Positions 1 through 10,391 of a DNA stretch of 64,000 nt are shown here, in pieces. The DNA is taken from assembly GCF_000264995.1 (NCBI RefSeq), contig NW_006767433.1, positions 1,458,876 to 1,522,875 of the forward strand, given 5' to 3'. The notes below the pieces were generated by a model. The model had not been told where the DNA came from. It worked only from the letters and a program-made list of their open reading frames with translations, and made no database searches. The position numbers and the translations under genes were made by a program. Position 1 is the first letter of the stretch, and every line of letters begins with the position of its first letter. Source of the stretch: Punctularia strigosozonata HHB-11173 SS5. Its lineage: Eukaryota > Basidiomycota > Agaricomycetes > Corticiales > Punctulariaceae.

Positions 1-124
1 GAGCAGACGGCCGGAGCTGCCTGTCACGGGCCCGGGGCGGGGTGGACGCGTCGGCGCGAGCGCGACGCAACACGTCGTGCAGAACCTCGTACGGGATACG
101 ACGCGGGACGAAGACGTGCGTCAT
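1..124 (-). CDS. possible 5' part of a gene cut by the left edge
   Basis: On the minus strand an ATG opens about 41 codons that stay open to the window edge. The protein starts MTHVFVPRRIPYEVLHD and is rich in Arg and Ala. No family is recognised. The region is GC-rich, where open frames arise by chance, and a longer minus frame from 239 overlaps it, so this may not be a gene. The sequence left of the window would decide. Confidence 0.25.
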   Translation of the reverse strand, partial: MTHVFVPRRIPYEVLHDVLRRARADASTPPRARDRQLRPSA

Positions 125-768
125 GCTCAACTTTCTCTGTTTGGCGGGCGGGAGAGGCGTGGCCTGGCCGCGCGTGGCTCCCGAGCGGGTCAATTTTCCA
201 GATCAGACACATCAGCGCGCCTGTCTTGGGCGTCGTCATGGTGTCCCGCTCGCCGCGTCATTTTCGTTCATGGCGCGCTGTTGGATGAGCCCCTCGCTAA
301 TCTCTTTGTCCGTTTCTTTGTCTGCAGCCGCGCGAGGCCCTGCTCAAGTACGCGACAAGCGATCCGCAGTGGACGAAAGGTGCGTCCGCGTTTTGTCTCA
401 TTCGGCCGGAAGCGGCGTGGCCGTGGCCGCTGCCGGGGCGTGTGAACGTGATTGTTGACTGATAACGTGACGTGTTTTTTTTTCCTTCCCGCGGTTTCCC
501 AGCTTGGAGCGCAACACAACCCAAGCCAGTGTTCGCCGAGGTCGAGCAGGAGAAAGAGGAGGAGGACAAGGCGTAGCGTACTGCTTATATACACCGTTTG
601 TACGTTACATGTCTGCAGGCGGGATAGGGAACGAGGAGGAGAGAGGCAAACGAGAGCTGGTAACTTTCGCACGGGGGGTCGATCGATATAAAGACTGGAC
701 CAGTCATCCCGCGCCGAGCCACCCTCGCTGCCCCCGATTCTGCTCTCACTCTAAAGGTCACGTGAACA
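125..768. other. intergenic; promoter side of the BET gene
   Basis: No convincing gene is seen. Open frames exist on both strands but overlap each other and lack recognisable motifs. The right part carries the TATA-like site and leader of the bromodomain gene. Confidence 0.5.
686..693 (+). promoter_or_regulatory. TATA-like box of the BET gene
   Basis: ATATAAAG lies about 76 bp before the ATG at 769 and is followed by a pyrimidine-rich stretch, a common arrangement in fungal core promoters. The assignment rests on position and motif only. Confidence 0.45.
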
Positions 769-3339
769 ATGACCACCGTCGGCGCGCTCCCTGCGACGAA
801 CGGCCTCTCCGCCGACGGCTACACCGAATACACCGCAGAATCCCCCGCCACCCCCGTCAACAACGACGTCGACGTCAAGATCGACATTGACCAGTTCGCC
901 GCCGAGAGCGACGCGCGCCATGAGCCCGTCCAGCCCGCAAAGGCCCCCAGTGTCACGAGCGCGTCGGTACAGCCGGAGGTGGGCACTCCGGTCCATCCTG
1001 GTGAACATGGCCCCGTCTATGCTTCAGTGGATGCATCGCTGACGCGTCTCAGACACCATCCCCATCCACCCGCCCACTGGTGCCACCCCGCCACCCCCGA
1101 CAGGCCAGCTCTTGCCCGAGGTCGAGATGGCTGAACGAGCGGAACCCAAGACCGAGGAATCTGTTATGGACGATACAGAGCCAACCCCCGTGCCTCTCCC
1201 TCCGATGACCCCCGAGGTGCCCTCTACAGCCCCATCAGAGGGCAGCGCCATGGACGTGGAACCTGCAGTCAATGGGCATTCCTCACCCAAGCACGAGTCG
1301 CAACCAGACGCGTCGCCCAAACGTGACCCTGAAGTGGAAGCTGTTGCCTCGCAAACCAGCCTGCGTCGATCGGCGAGCGAGATGGACGACGATGAGCATC
1401 CGGCGAAGAGGGCGAGGATGACCTCGGACGCGGATCAGGAGATGAGGCAGACAGTGAGTTGAATTGTCGCGCTTGAGACGTGTTGCTGACCATCGCTTAG
1501 TCTACTCCACCAATAACCAATGGTCACACCGAACATCCCCCTGCGCTGCCTATGAACCCCATTCAGCACAGGTTTTGCCTCTCTGTGGTGCGCTCGCTCA
1601 AGAAGATGAAAGACTCAGTGCCGTTCGTGCGCCCTGTCGACCCCGTCGCCCTCAACATTCCGCACTACCCATCCATCATCAAGAATCCGATGGACCTGTC
1701 CACTGTCGAGCGCAAGCTTGGTTCTTCCAACCCCGCGAAACCTGACCCAAACCCGTCGAATCCCCGATACCGCAACGTCGACGAATTCATCGCCGACGTG
1801 CGGCTCATCTTCAGCAACGCTTTACTCTTCAACGGCCCGGACCACGCCGTGACCCTCATGGGCAAGCGTGTGCAGGACGTATTCGATAAGCAATTGAGGC
1901 AGATGCCCCCTGCCGACGAACCCAAGCTTATCGCGAAACCGAAGTCGCCGACCCCTCCGCCGCCTGCTGTAACGAAGAAGCCTGCGCGACGCTCCTCCAC
2001 GACGCTCCCGGTCATCCGCCGCAATGAGGCTGAGACTGTTTCGACGCGTCCCAAGCGCGAGATCCACCCGCCTCCGCCCAAGGACCTTCCGTACGCGGAA
2101 CCGCCCAAGAAGGCGATGCGCAAGGTCCGGCGAACGAAGGACCCGAGCACCATGGCACAGTTGCAATTCTGCAGCAAGCTTCTTGCCGATCTTCACAAGA
2201 AGCAACATTACGCTATCGCCAGTCCTTTTTATGATCCCGTCGGTGAGTTCGGTCCAGTCTCTCACAACCTGCCCAGTGGCTGAGCTGCTCATCGTAGACT
2301 GGGTTGCGCTCAACATCCCCGACTACCCTAAGATTGTGAAGAAGCCTATGGATATGTCTACTATGCGGAAGAAGCTTGACAACCATGAATACCCCAACGC
2401 GCAGAAGTTCTACGACGACTTCAAGCTCATGATCAGGAATTGTTTTTCCTTCAACCCCGCCGGCACCCCCGTTAACCAGGCCGGCATTGACCTCCAGCGC
2501 TTGTTTGACGACAAGTGGAAGAGCCTTCCACGTCGACAGGAGACGCAGGACGAGAGCGAGCTGGAGGATGAGGAGGAAGACGAGACCGACGATGAGCGTG
2601 CACGCCAGATCGCCGCGATGGAGTCCCAGATTGAGGCGATGCGGAACAATCTCGCAGCCATCAAGAATGGGGCAGTCGCGGGCCCGAAGCCCAAGGAGAA
2701 GAAGAAGAAAGAGAAGCGGGAGAAGTACGCTCCCGCGGCTCCTGTCGCTTCGACCAGCAAGGCCTCGAAGCCGAAGGCGTCCGCTCCCGCTGGGGGCAAG
2801 AAGAAGTCAGGCGGTGGAGGCTCGAAGAAGACGGCTGCGATTGCGGATGACGACGTGCTGTCGTTCGAGCAGAAGAAGGAGCTGAGCGAGGCGATTGGCG
2901 CGCTGGACGGCACGAAGCTCGAGCGGGTTATTCAGATCATACACGAGGGCGTACCCGAGATTCGCGATGTACGTCTTATCTACTTTCCGCATCCTCGCGC
3001 GTCTTGCTTAGTTTGTGATTGCAATAGAGCACCGAAGAGATCGAGCTCGAGATCGACACGCTACCTGCGGCAGTGCTCACCAAGCTCTACAACTTCGTCA
3101 TCCGGCCCTTGAAGGCCGGTCCGAAGCGATCGCGTGTGCCCAAGGGTGGAGGAACCGGCGGGCTCAAGCGCAAGAGCATGGACGAGGATGTCGAGGCGGA
3201 GAAGATCCGTCAGCTCGAGGAGCGCATGCGGCTATTCGAGCAGGGCGCAGAAGCTCCTATGCCGGCACTCCCGGGCATCGGGCACGACAGCGACGCCAGC
3301 TCCGACTCGAGCTCGGACGAAAGCAGCGACTCGGAGTAG
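769..3339 (+). CDS. BDF1: BET-family double bromodomain transcription factor (Bdf1/BRD4 type)
   Basis: Five exons (769-1000, 1053-1453, 1501-2242, 2298-2968, 3028-3339) give 785 aa. Bromodomain 1 lies near residues 229-340 and keeps the shelf (SVPFVRPV), NPMDLSTV and the acetyl-lysine-binding Asn in LLFNGPDH. Bromodomain 2 lies near 432-538 with KKPMDMSTM and its Asn in SFNPAGTPV; the third intron splits it. A charged coiled-coil segment and Lys-rich stretch follow, then an NET (extra-terminal) domain near 648-712 (LSEAIGAL, PAAVLTKLYNFVIRP), itself split by the last intron, and an acidic Ser/Asp tail. BET proteins bind acetylated histone H4 in chromatin, recruit transcription machinery and limit heterochromatin spread. 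The N terminus is acidic and Pro-rich. All exon phases agree. The order of two bromodomains and NET is diagnostic of the family. Confidence 0.93.
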
Positions 3340-3848
3340 GCGGAGAGTCCCGCTCGGGAGGGATGCTCCTGGTCTTTGCGTAGGCAGGCCCACGGATCTT
3401 CTCCTTCCCGTCGCCATTCCGTTCGCATGCGTTTTTTCTCGTTGGGGTTGTTGCGTTTGTTCGAAGTTCTTATTCTATTCCAGTTCTCCGTGCTTTTTCT
3501 CGTCCCAAGTCTCGAGCCCTCGGTCCCTCTCTTGACCACACTGTAGCTTCCGATACTATTCCTGCATCGCACCCTCCTCCTCGCGTGTCGAGAGGGTCGC
3601 TCGAGGGTCGACTTCCAGACGAACATTCCTCAAATCCCAAAATTAAAGAATTGTATTGATGTAGTTAGTTGCCACCAGCCCTCCTACTCTTACCACAAAG
3701 CCGTTGTAAATAATTCGAGAATGAGTAGAAACTCGAGTTCATGTATACATTGCATGTACACAGCAGATCAGGCAAAGTCAAACCGAGATGCACAAGGAGA
3801 CTACCCGAGGTACAATAACCGGGGAAACGCGGGCCAGTCCACTGATCC

Positions 3849-5573
3849 TCATTTTCGACCTGATTTGAACTTCTGCCATCCTTGACGTTGGTTCTCCTCG
3901 ACGACACCCTTGGGCTTCTTGGGCTTCTTCGCCTTTTCCTCGCCCAACACACCCATCACTGGCGCCACAGCGGGTGTGGCAATCGGTGCGGGCACAACAG
4001 GCTGGGCCGGTGCTGGAGGTGGCGCAGGAGCTGAAGGGGTGGAGGCTGCAAGAGGGGGCCTGGGTCCCGGTCCCTCTCCAAACTTGGGCCAAGCGGGAGG
4101 TGCAGATGGCGGTGGGCCACTGGGTGCCGTCGTTGCCTCGGACGTCGCGCCAGAGACCTGGGGCCATGTGGCAGCTCGAGAATCTGCGCTGAGGGCTGAC
4201 GTGGGCGCAGGGGGCGCCGCGCTCAACGGAGGTGGCGCTGGCGACGCAGCGGAGTCGGGAAGACTGGAGTAGCCACCGCTTTGGAAGCCGCCATTGGTCG
4301 TGCCTCGGCTCCAGCCAGCTTGAGGTGCGGATGGGATCCCTGGTGCTGGAGGTGCCTCTGTCGGCGGAGGTGGAGGCGCGGGAGCGGCGACCGCAGCCCA
4401 TCCTTGCGACGTGGACGGCTGTGCCGGGCCCGCTGGGCCTGAAGAGGTTACTGTAGAGGAGACCTTGGCCCATCCCGTAGTTCTCGAGGCAACGGGAGGC
4501 GCAGACGATGATACCGCGGCCCATCCGCTCTTCGTGCCCTCTGCATCTCCCTTGGGCGCAGCCCCTCCCCCCAGCGGCTTGGGCGGCGCCGCGATCTTGA
4601 TGCCCGCAGCCTTCGCCAGCCTCTTCATCTCCTTCTCCTCCCTCTTACGTTCCTTCGCCTTCCTCTCCTCAATGTCTCCCTTTGCACCTTTTAGGCTCGC
4701 CTTCATGTCCTTCTCGCGAACCTTGTGGTGGTGTGCGTACGAGTTCGTGTGTTCGTCGTACTGAGCAACATTCTTGAACTGTTTATCGCACAGCGAACAG
4801 TAGAAGGCGGCCAGTGCGTTGGTGACCTCGTTACGAATGGCGCTCGCGCGCGCGACTGCGTCCTACAATACCAGTGGTCAAGTGTGAACAATACGCAGGC
4901 GTTCGATAGAGGGAGGGTTACCTCTCGCGCTTTGCGCTGCTCTAGCGTCTCATTCTGTTGACGTTCGGCATCGAGGGCGCGGCGTTGAGCAACCGTCTCT
5001 TCGATCCGCCGCAGATCCTGACTCAACTTGCCGACCCCGCTAGTATCCGCTTTCATAGCGAAAGGAACAGGATCCGTCCGACCTGTGGACGGGTCGCTTA
5101 ACTTTTTCATACTAATAGTACGGCATATTGTATTTACATACCGTCGCCAGATAGACCCAGGGGCTGTCCTTCGGACCACCCCATCTTCGCAAGCATCGCA
5201 AACCCCTTGTTCGACGCATTGATTCTTGTCTCGACAGTGATGACCTCTCGCGCTACTCCAGGCACGTATTCGTCGTACTTGTCGATGTCCATGTCGTCGG
5301 CCCTCTTAGGCTCCCTTCCCGGGCTAGGCGACCTCGACGCGATCAAGATGTCATCGTCGTCGTCGTCAAAGTTGGCTTGGTCGCGCTCAAACGGGTTCTG
5401 GTCGTCCGCCGATTCACCGGCCTCTTCGGCGATTATTTCCTCGAAAGTGCGCTAGATAGGAAAGGCAGAGGGGAATAGAGGCAGTAATGACTTCCACTCC
5501 TGGTGAGGAAGGCATGGCGCTAGAGTACCTTCATCGGGATTGCGTTCCATCGAGCGATCGACTCCGCCGACAT
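3849..5573 (-). CDS. G-patch and C2H2 zinc-finger protein (GPATCH8-like)
   Basis: Four exons (5573-5529, 5451-5142, 5082-4922, 4862-3849) give 509 aa. After an acidic N terminus comes a G-patch near residues 96-140 (NKGFAMLAKMGWSEGQPLG), whose end is split by an intron. A charged helix (ETVAQRRALDAERQQNE) leads to a C2H2 finger with C194, C197, H210 and H216 in the signature FYCSLCDKQFKNVAQYDEH. A Lys/Arg-rich stretch follows, then a long Pro/Ala/Ser-rich low-complexity half that repeats GWA-type motifs (SGWAAVSS, GWAKVSS, GWAAVAA). G-patch proteins usually activate DEAH RNA helicases, so a role in pre-mRNA splicing is inferred. The gene is convergent with the BET gene and divergent from the CCCH-RRM gene. 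The combination matches vertebrate GPATCH8; the repeated GW motifs are unexplained. Confidence 0.85.
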
Positions 5574-5750
5574 CGTGTCGTCGATAAAAATGATGTTCGT
5601 TCAATTCGGTGGAAAGTAGTAGTGAGCTGATTTGGTGGTCAAGGACAACGAGGTAGACGCCACGGCCAGATCCAGTGACCAGGACGTGAAAGCCAGAATA
5701 TTGCGGTGCACCGCTCGTTCATCCACACCAACCCCCTCCGCTTTTCTTAC
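5574..5750. promoter_or_regulatory. divergent promoter, G-patch gene (-) and CCCH-RRM gene (+)
   Basis: The two start codons face apart across 177 bp, so both promoters must lie here or overlap. No clear TATA box is visible. Because both products look like RNA-processing factors, shared control is possible but not shown. Confidence 0.5.
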
Positions 5751-8540
5751 ATGCTTTTTGACGCCGATTCAGAACCGAGTCTCAAGGCATGGCTCACTAG
5801 AACACTCGAGCCAATGTGCGTGCATATACGACAGAAAACAGAGCCGGCCAACTGATGTCTTTGTGCTGTAGCTGCGACGCCGATCCCGGCGCGCTTTCTG
5901 ACTATGTCCTCGCGCTGCTAAAGCACAATCTCTCCGAGGCGGAGCTGAGAAGAGAGCTGAGCGCGCAGCTCGAGGAGTTCCTCGAAAAAGGCGCGTGCAT
6001 GCCACTTCGTGATCGTGTTCCAAAGCTCACAAGCGGACTCGTAGATGGCCCGCCGTTCATCGACTCGCTCTTCAAGGCCCTCCATACTAAGTCCTATATT
6101 CCATACGCAGCCGCAGAGCCCCCGTCCAGTGACGTAGGCATCCCCATCCCTTTGGACGACTTCCTTACCTCGACGTCTTCGAGCTCGATACCGACGTCAC
6201 CGGGCGGAGGGCGGCGGAAACGCTCGTTGGAAGACGATGGTCCACATCCACCTGCAAAAGGGCCGCGGATAAACAACGAAGGCCAGTTCTCCAGATACGG
6301 GAATGGGAGAGGCACGGGCGCCTGGGATGGCGGGCGAGGGGGCTACCCAAACGGCGGAATGGGCATGGGAAATGGGCGAGGGTCGTATCGGCCTCAAGAT
6401 GGGAACAGGCCCATGTGCAGAGACTACCACAGTGCGTCATACATCTTAGCTGTATTCTGCACTACTAACCCGCGAACTTCTCTAGTAAAGGGTTACTGCG
6501 CCCGTGGTGCGATGTGCAAATACAGTCACGGCGACGAAGCCATCGTTCCACCGCCTATGATAGCGCCCACCTCCATGCCCTACATACCCATGGGCACGAA
6601 CGGCAGCTTCAATGATGGCTACGACCCGCATAATGCCCGTATCGACATGTCCGAGGCAGGCCGCCGCGGCCAGGTGATGGGACCGGGCGCGTTTTACCGC
6701 ACGCCCCGCGCGCCGATAATTCGGCGCGAACAAAACGATGACGGGAGCGGCGCGGCCGTGTCAGGCGAGCTGCCGGTCATACAAGACCTCACTCCGCAGG
6801 ATCAGGTGCTTGAAGCAGGGGAAGCTGGGCATCAACATCGATCGAGACCCATCCAACCGTATAGTGCACCGCACGGGCGTGTACCACCGGGACATATGAA
6901 TGGAGCGGCTCCTATGGGACACATGCCAGGGCAGATACCGATGGACGTCGACATGTCCGTCGCAGCGGGGATGCCCCATATGATGGGACCTATGTTCCCT
7001 GGCCCAATTCCATTCCGCAGCGCCATGCGGCAGGGCACCTTTGCCGGCCCCGCTGCCTCGTTTTCCTCTGACCCGTCCGACACTATACACCAAGAACCGC
7101 ATTCGGGCCAAGCTGGCGGCCGCCCCGAGCGCCGTCAGGATAAGACACTCGTCGTCGAAAAGATCCCGCAGGACAAGCTCTCGATCGAGTCCGTCACGTC
7201 CTGGTTCAAGCGTTTCGGCACGGTCACAAACGTCGCGATCGACGCGCGGGGCGGGAAGGCGCTTGTCAGTTTCAGCGAGCACGAGAGCGCAAGGGAGGCG
7301 TGGAAAGCGGAGGAAGCGGTTTTTGGGAATCGGTTCGTGAAGGTGTTCTGGCACCGACCGATGAAGGGGCACGGGGAGGCGGGCAACAAGGCGTTGGCCG
7401 CGAGCGCCCCGCTCGTTGCAAATCTCAATAAGCCTGCGCTCACCCCTTCAAACTCGGGAGATGTCCCTATGGGCGATGCGACGACGAAAACTGCGGCGTC
7501 GACGCCAGTCAAGAAGGCGCCAGTATCTGCGACCGCCTCTGCGCTGGCTGCGAAGCAGAAGTTGCTCGAGCAGCAGATTGCGGAGCAGAAGCAACTCATG
7601 CAAAGCATCGAGAGCGCAAGCACTCCGCAGGAGAAGAAGGAGATCATGGCGCGGCTGCGGAAGCTGGCGGAGGAGATGAAGACGGTATCGTCCACACCCG
7701 CGTCCTCGACACCGAGCGCGAAAGAGAAGCTCGAGAAACCGAAGTTGGGCAAGGAGCTGGAGGGCGCTGCGTCTCCCTCTGCATCCCAGGCGGAAACCTC
7801 GAAGGAAGGCGGAGGTGGAGAGACAACCGAGGATTTGAAGGCCCAACTTGCTCGCCTGAAGGCCGAGGCTGCCTCTCTGGGCATCTCCGATACCGTCGAC
7901 GTGTCGACCCCACCACCTTATGGATCGACGTCGTATAGGCCCTACAGGGGACGTGGACGCGGCGCTGCGAGAGGCTATTATCGAGCAGCGTCAAGAGGGG
8001 GACCTCCGAGGAGCTTGAAGCTTGATAACCGACCAAAGAAGCTGCTGGTGAAGGGCGTGAAGGAAGAGGGCGTGCAGGCGGTGAGGGACTGGTACGAGGT
8101 ATGCTACAATCCCGCATTGTACTCGGGCAGACTAAGCTGACATGGATTTGCTTAGACCACTGGTCAAGTTGACAACGTCGAAACCCTGGACAGCGGAGAT
8201 TTGCTTGTCTCTTTCAGGAGCCGGAGCGCCGCTGAGCAAGTGAGTGCTTATGCATGTCTGTTGAAACGAAACCAATTTATTGATGTTTTGTCACCAGGGT
8301 CTCGCCAAAGGCAGCCATATCCCAACTGTCGGGGCTGTCCAAATATCATGGCACGCGCCGCAGGCTCCCTCCGCCGCTAGCAGAGTCGCTTCAAGTATGT
8401 CTACATCCACAGTAGGCGAGGCATCCCTGGAACACGTCGTACGAGAACCATCACCGGAGCGGGAGCCTCAGCACGAGCTTGAAGAGGAGGCGAACAGAGG
8501 GTGGGGCGACGACGATAACGAAGGGATGGGCATGTTCTAA
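5751..8540 (+). CDS. RBM26/RBM27-like CCCH zinc-finger and RRM protein
   Basis: Five exons (5751-5815, 5872-6431, 6486-8098, 8156-8239, 8298-8540) give 854 aa. The N terminus is a PWI-like helical domain (LEPICDADPGALSDYVLALL). A CCCH finger of spacing C-x8-C-x5-C-x3-H follows (C204, C213, C219, H223). A first RRM lies near 426-500 (TLVVEKIPQD, GGKALVSF), then coiled coil and Arg/Gly-rich stretches, and a second RRM near 730-800 (KKLLVKGV, DLLVSFRS). RBM26/27 and the fission-yeast relative Rmn1 act in nuclear RNA surveillance complexes that feed the exosome; that role is inferred by family. The 54-bp intron 6432-6485 is a multiple of three, has no stop and interrupts the CCCH finger, so its retention would widen the first Cys spacing. 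The first coding exon is only 65 nt. Confidence 0.9.
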
Positions 8541-8778
8541 AGCCATGCTCGGCACTTGGTGACGATACTGGCATGTGTTCGATCTTATTGCATTGTAATA
8601 CTCTGCGTCCTAGATGAGGTCAAGAACATATTTTGGCGACGGACAAGGGAAATAATCAACCCTGTCCGGCAGCATTCGAGCCTGTCAACGTGAATGCAGC
8701 TTCTAAGTCCTCCGTGACGCGATGCGATCTCGGCGCAGTATGATAACGAACAAAATATGCAGTATTTGCGGATCTCGT
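8541..8778. other. intergenic, 3' flank of the CCCH-RRM gene
   Basis: AT-richer sequence after the stop codon. No gene or repeat is seen. Confidence 0.4.
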
Positions 8779-9228
8779 TTAGAATCCCGCGTGAGCTATG
8801 GTCAAATTATCAACGCTCATCTGGACAAGCTCCTTGACCGCAACATGACTCTCAGCTGGCCACAGGTCATGGGGCTTTCTACATTTTACCTCTTGTGCAC
8901 CGAGAGTTCGAACACCTCGCATGTCTGCCGCCGTGGTCTCGAGTGTCCCGTCCTGCGTCTTATTGAGCGGTAAGGGTTTCCAAAGCTCAAGGATGTCCAT
9001 CTCAGTAGCCATTGTCGGTTCTCCGAGCCACACCGCATTAAGAGAGACATCAAGACCGCTTATGAGCTCAAGCGAAAGAGAATTGCTGTCCGTACTGTAA
9101 GCAGCTAAGTGGAGTGCCATAAAGAGGGGGGGCCTGAAACCATCCATGGCTTGCGTAAACTCTGCTGTAAATACTCTGATGCTTATATAGCTCGAGGACT
9201 TATCTTCTTGTTGCATAGCGCGTTTCAA
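8779..9228 (-). CDS. doubtful hypothetical protein, 149 aa
   Basis: An uninterrupted minus-strand frame of 149 codons lies in an otherwise gene-free stretch. The protein has no recognised domain, signal peptide or membrane segment; it contains the stretch LDVSLNAVWLGEPTMATEMD. Single-exon genes are rare in this window, which counts against it, but the residue composition looks protein-like and no better frame competes. It may be a lineage-specific gene or a chance frame. Confidence 0.3.
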   Translation of the reverse strand: MKRAMQQEDKSSSYISIRVFTAEFTQAMDGFRPPLFMALHLAAYSTDSNSLSLELISGLDVSLNAVWLGEPTMATEMDILELWKPLPLNKTQDGTLETTAADMRGVRTLGAQEVKCRKPHDLWPAESHVAVKELVQMSVDNLTIAHAGF

Positions 9229-9356
9229 CGTAGGATGTATAGTGCAGCATGTTTATCCTCGCTCTGCCGCAAAGGTAAGGCTCGCGGCAATCGCCGAACG
9301 CCTTGAGGGAATAACAGCCAATCGCAGAATTGCGGAGCGCTAAAATGCCTCTCGCC

Positions 9357-9363
9357 TATAAAA
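9357..9363 (+). promoter_or_regulatory. TATA box with upstream CCAAT motif
   Basis: TATAAAA is preceded by GCCAATC about 40 bp upstream and followed by a long CT-rich run with CTCTCTC and TCCCTC. This is the strongest core-promoter signature in the window. It stands 136 bp before the ATG of the apparently broken gene that starts at 9499. Confidence 0.55.
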
Positions 9364-9498
9364 CCGGCTTGCTGTGCTATCACCGAGCCCCGTTGCTCCC
9401 TCTCTCCCTCCTTCACGCAGCTCTCTCTCATCCATCCCTCTCTTCGACAGTCGGTCGACCTTCTGTTATACCTTCACTATCTCTTGGCTCTTCAAATA

Positions 9499-10161
9499 TG
9501 CAGTCTAGGACCCTCCAGGCCATCGTACACAGGAACTTTTACCTCGACTACCTCCAGGCTGGGAACAACTGCGCACCGTCGTGGTGAACGATCCTGAGAC
9601 CTCCCCTTCCCTTTCGACATCCTCAACTGTGCTCATCAAACTCAGCGCCGCTTCGGGCCGGCCATCCGATGCCAATGTCATCGCCGTTGTTAGCGACAGG
9701 CGCTATTCAGCCCCAGTAATAGCTGTCTACGACGTCCGGGGGCTTGCGTCTCGGCACTCAGCCTCACGGACCTTCCCCCTCGCCGCAAACCCTCTGCCCA
9801 GCGTGATGCCACGTATCGCTCTCACGGTCGATGGCGCCATATGCTTTCATATCAGATGGTGATGGCCCTCACCCTGGCTCGGGGAACGAGTGCTTTGACT
9901 CGGGGATTTCTGGAACGGACCTTGCTGCTTTGGGAGGGCAGTTGCGAAGGCCGAGTACACGTCCGTGCGCCTGACCGTTTCTTCAACCGACGGGATGGCC
10001 GGGGGCTATGACTATCATCGCCATAGGACCTGCTCATAGGACCTGCTGAAGGAAAAGTTGCTGTGGACGCATTGACTCAAGTGTCCTTCTACTGGATCAT
10101 CGAGGAGCTAGCAGAGTGCTCCGAATTCGGGAGGGTTGAACTCCCCGCAGGGTCTCAGTAG
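9499..10161 (+). pseudogene. probable broken host gene of unknown function
   Basis: Behind the TATA box the plus strand shows protein-like segments that follow one another but change frame without usable splice sites. MQSRTLQAIVHRNFYLDYLQ starts at 9499; a segment containing LRTVVVNDPETSP and ALTVDGAICFHI runs to about 9858; then comes SDGDGPHPGSGNECFDSG, then YTSVRLTVSSTDGMAGGYDY, and finally KVAVDALTQVSFYWIIEEL ending at a stop at 10159-10161. At least three frame changes are needed (near 9560, 9858 and 9945-10030). No intron of the usual 46-76 bp restores the frame. A 13-bp sequence is doubled in tandem at 10022-10047 inside the region. No family is recognised. The alternatives are a real gene with assembly errors or a decayed gene. 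Confidence 0.4.
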
Positions 10162-10391
10162 ATAATCAGGGGCTCACTACCGGAAGCGACAGCCTGTAGC
10201 AGATACAAGAATAAAGAGCTAAGACGCTTTCTGACACCGGGGTTGCAGCATTCCACATCAGCAATGCTAAATGCAGACGAGAAGGGGCCGGTGAAGAGTG
10301 ATGGGACGATGAGGCACGTTTCAATATCGCCCAATGTGTCTACAATACGTCCAAGCGTCGTAGTGCAATAGATGTGTGTGGGTGCGGATCG
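10162..10391. other. intergenic between the broken gene and MPH1
   Basis: This 230-bp stretch holds the 3' flank of the minus-strand helicase gene. No further feature is seen. Confidence 0.4.

Noticed and set aside
3910-4272. Gly/Ala-rich plus-strand frame
   Set aside because: It is the antisense shadow of the Pro/Ala-rich half of the G-patch gene.
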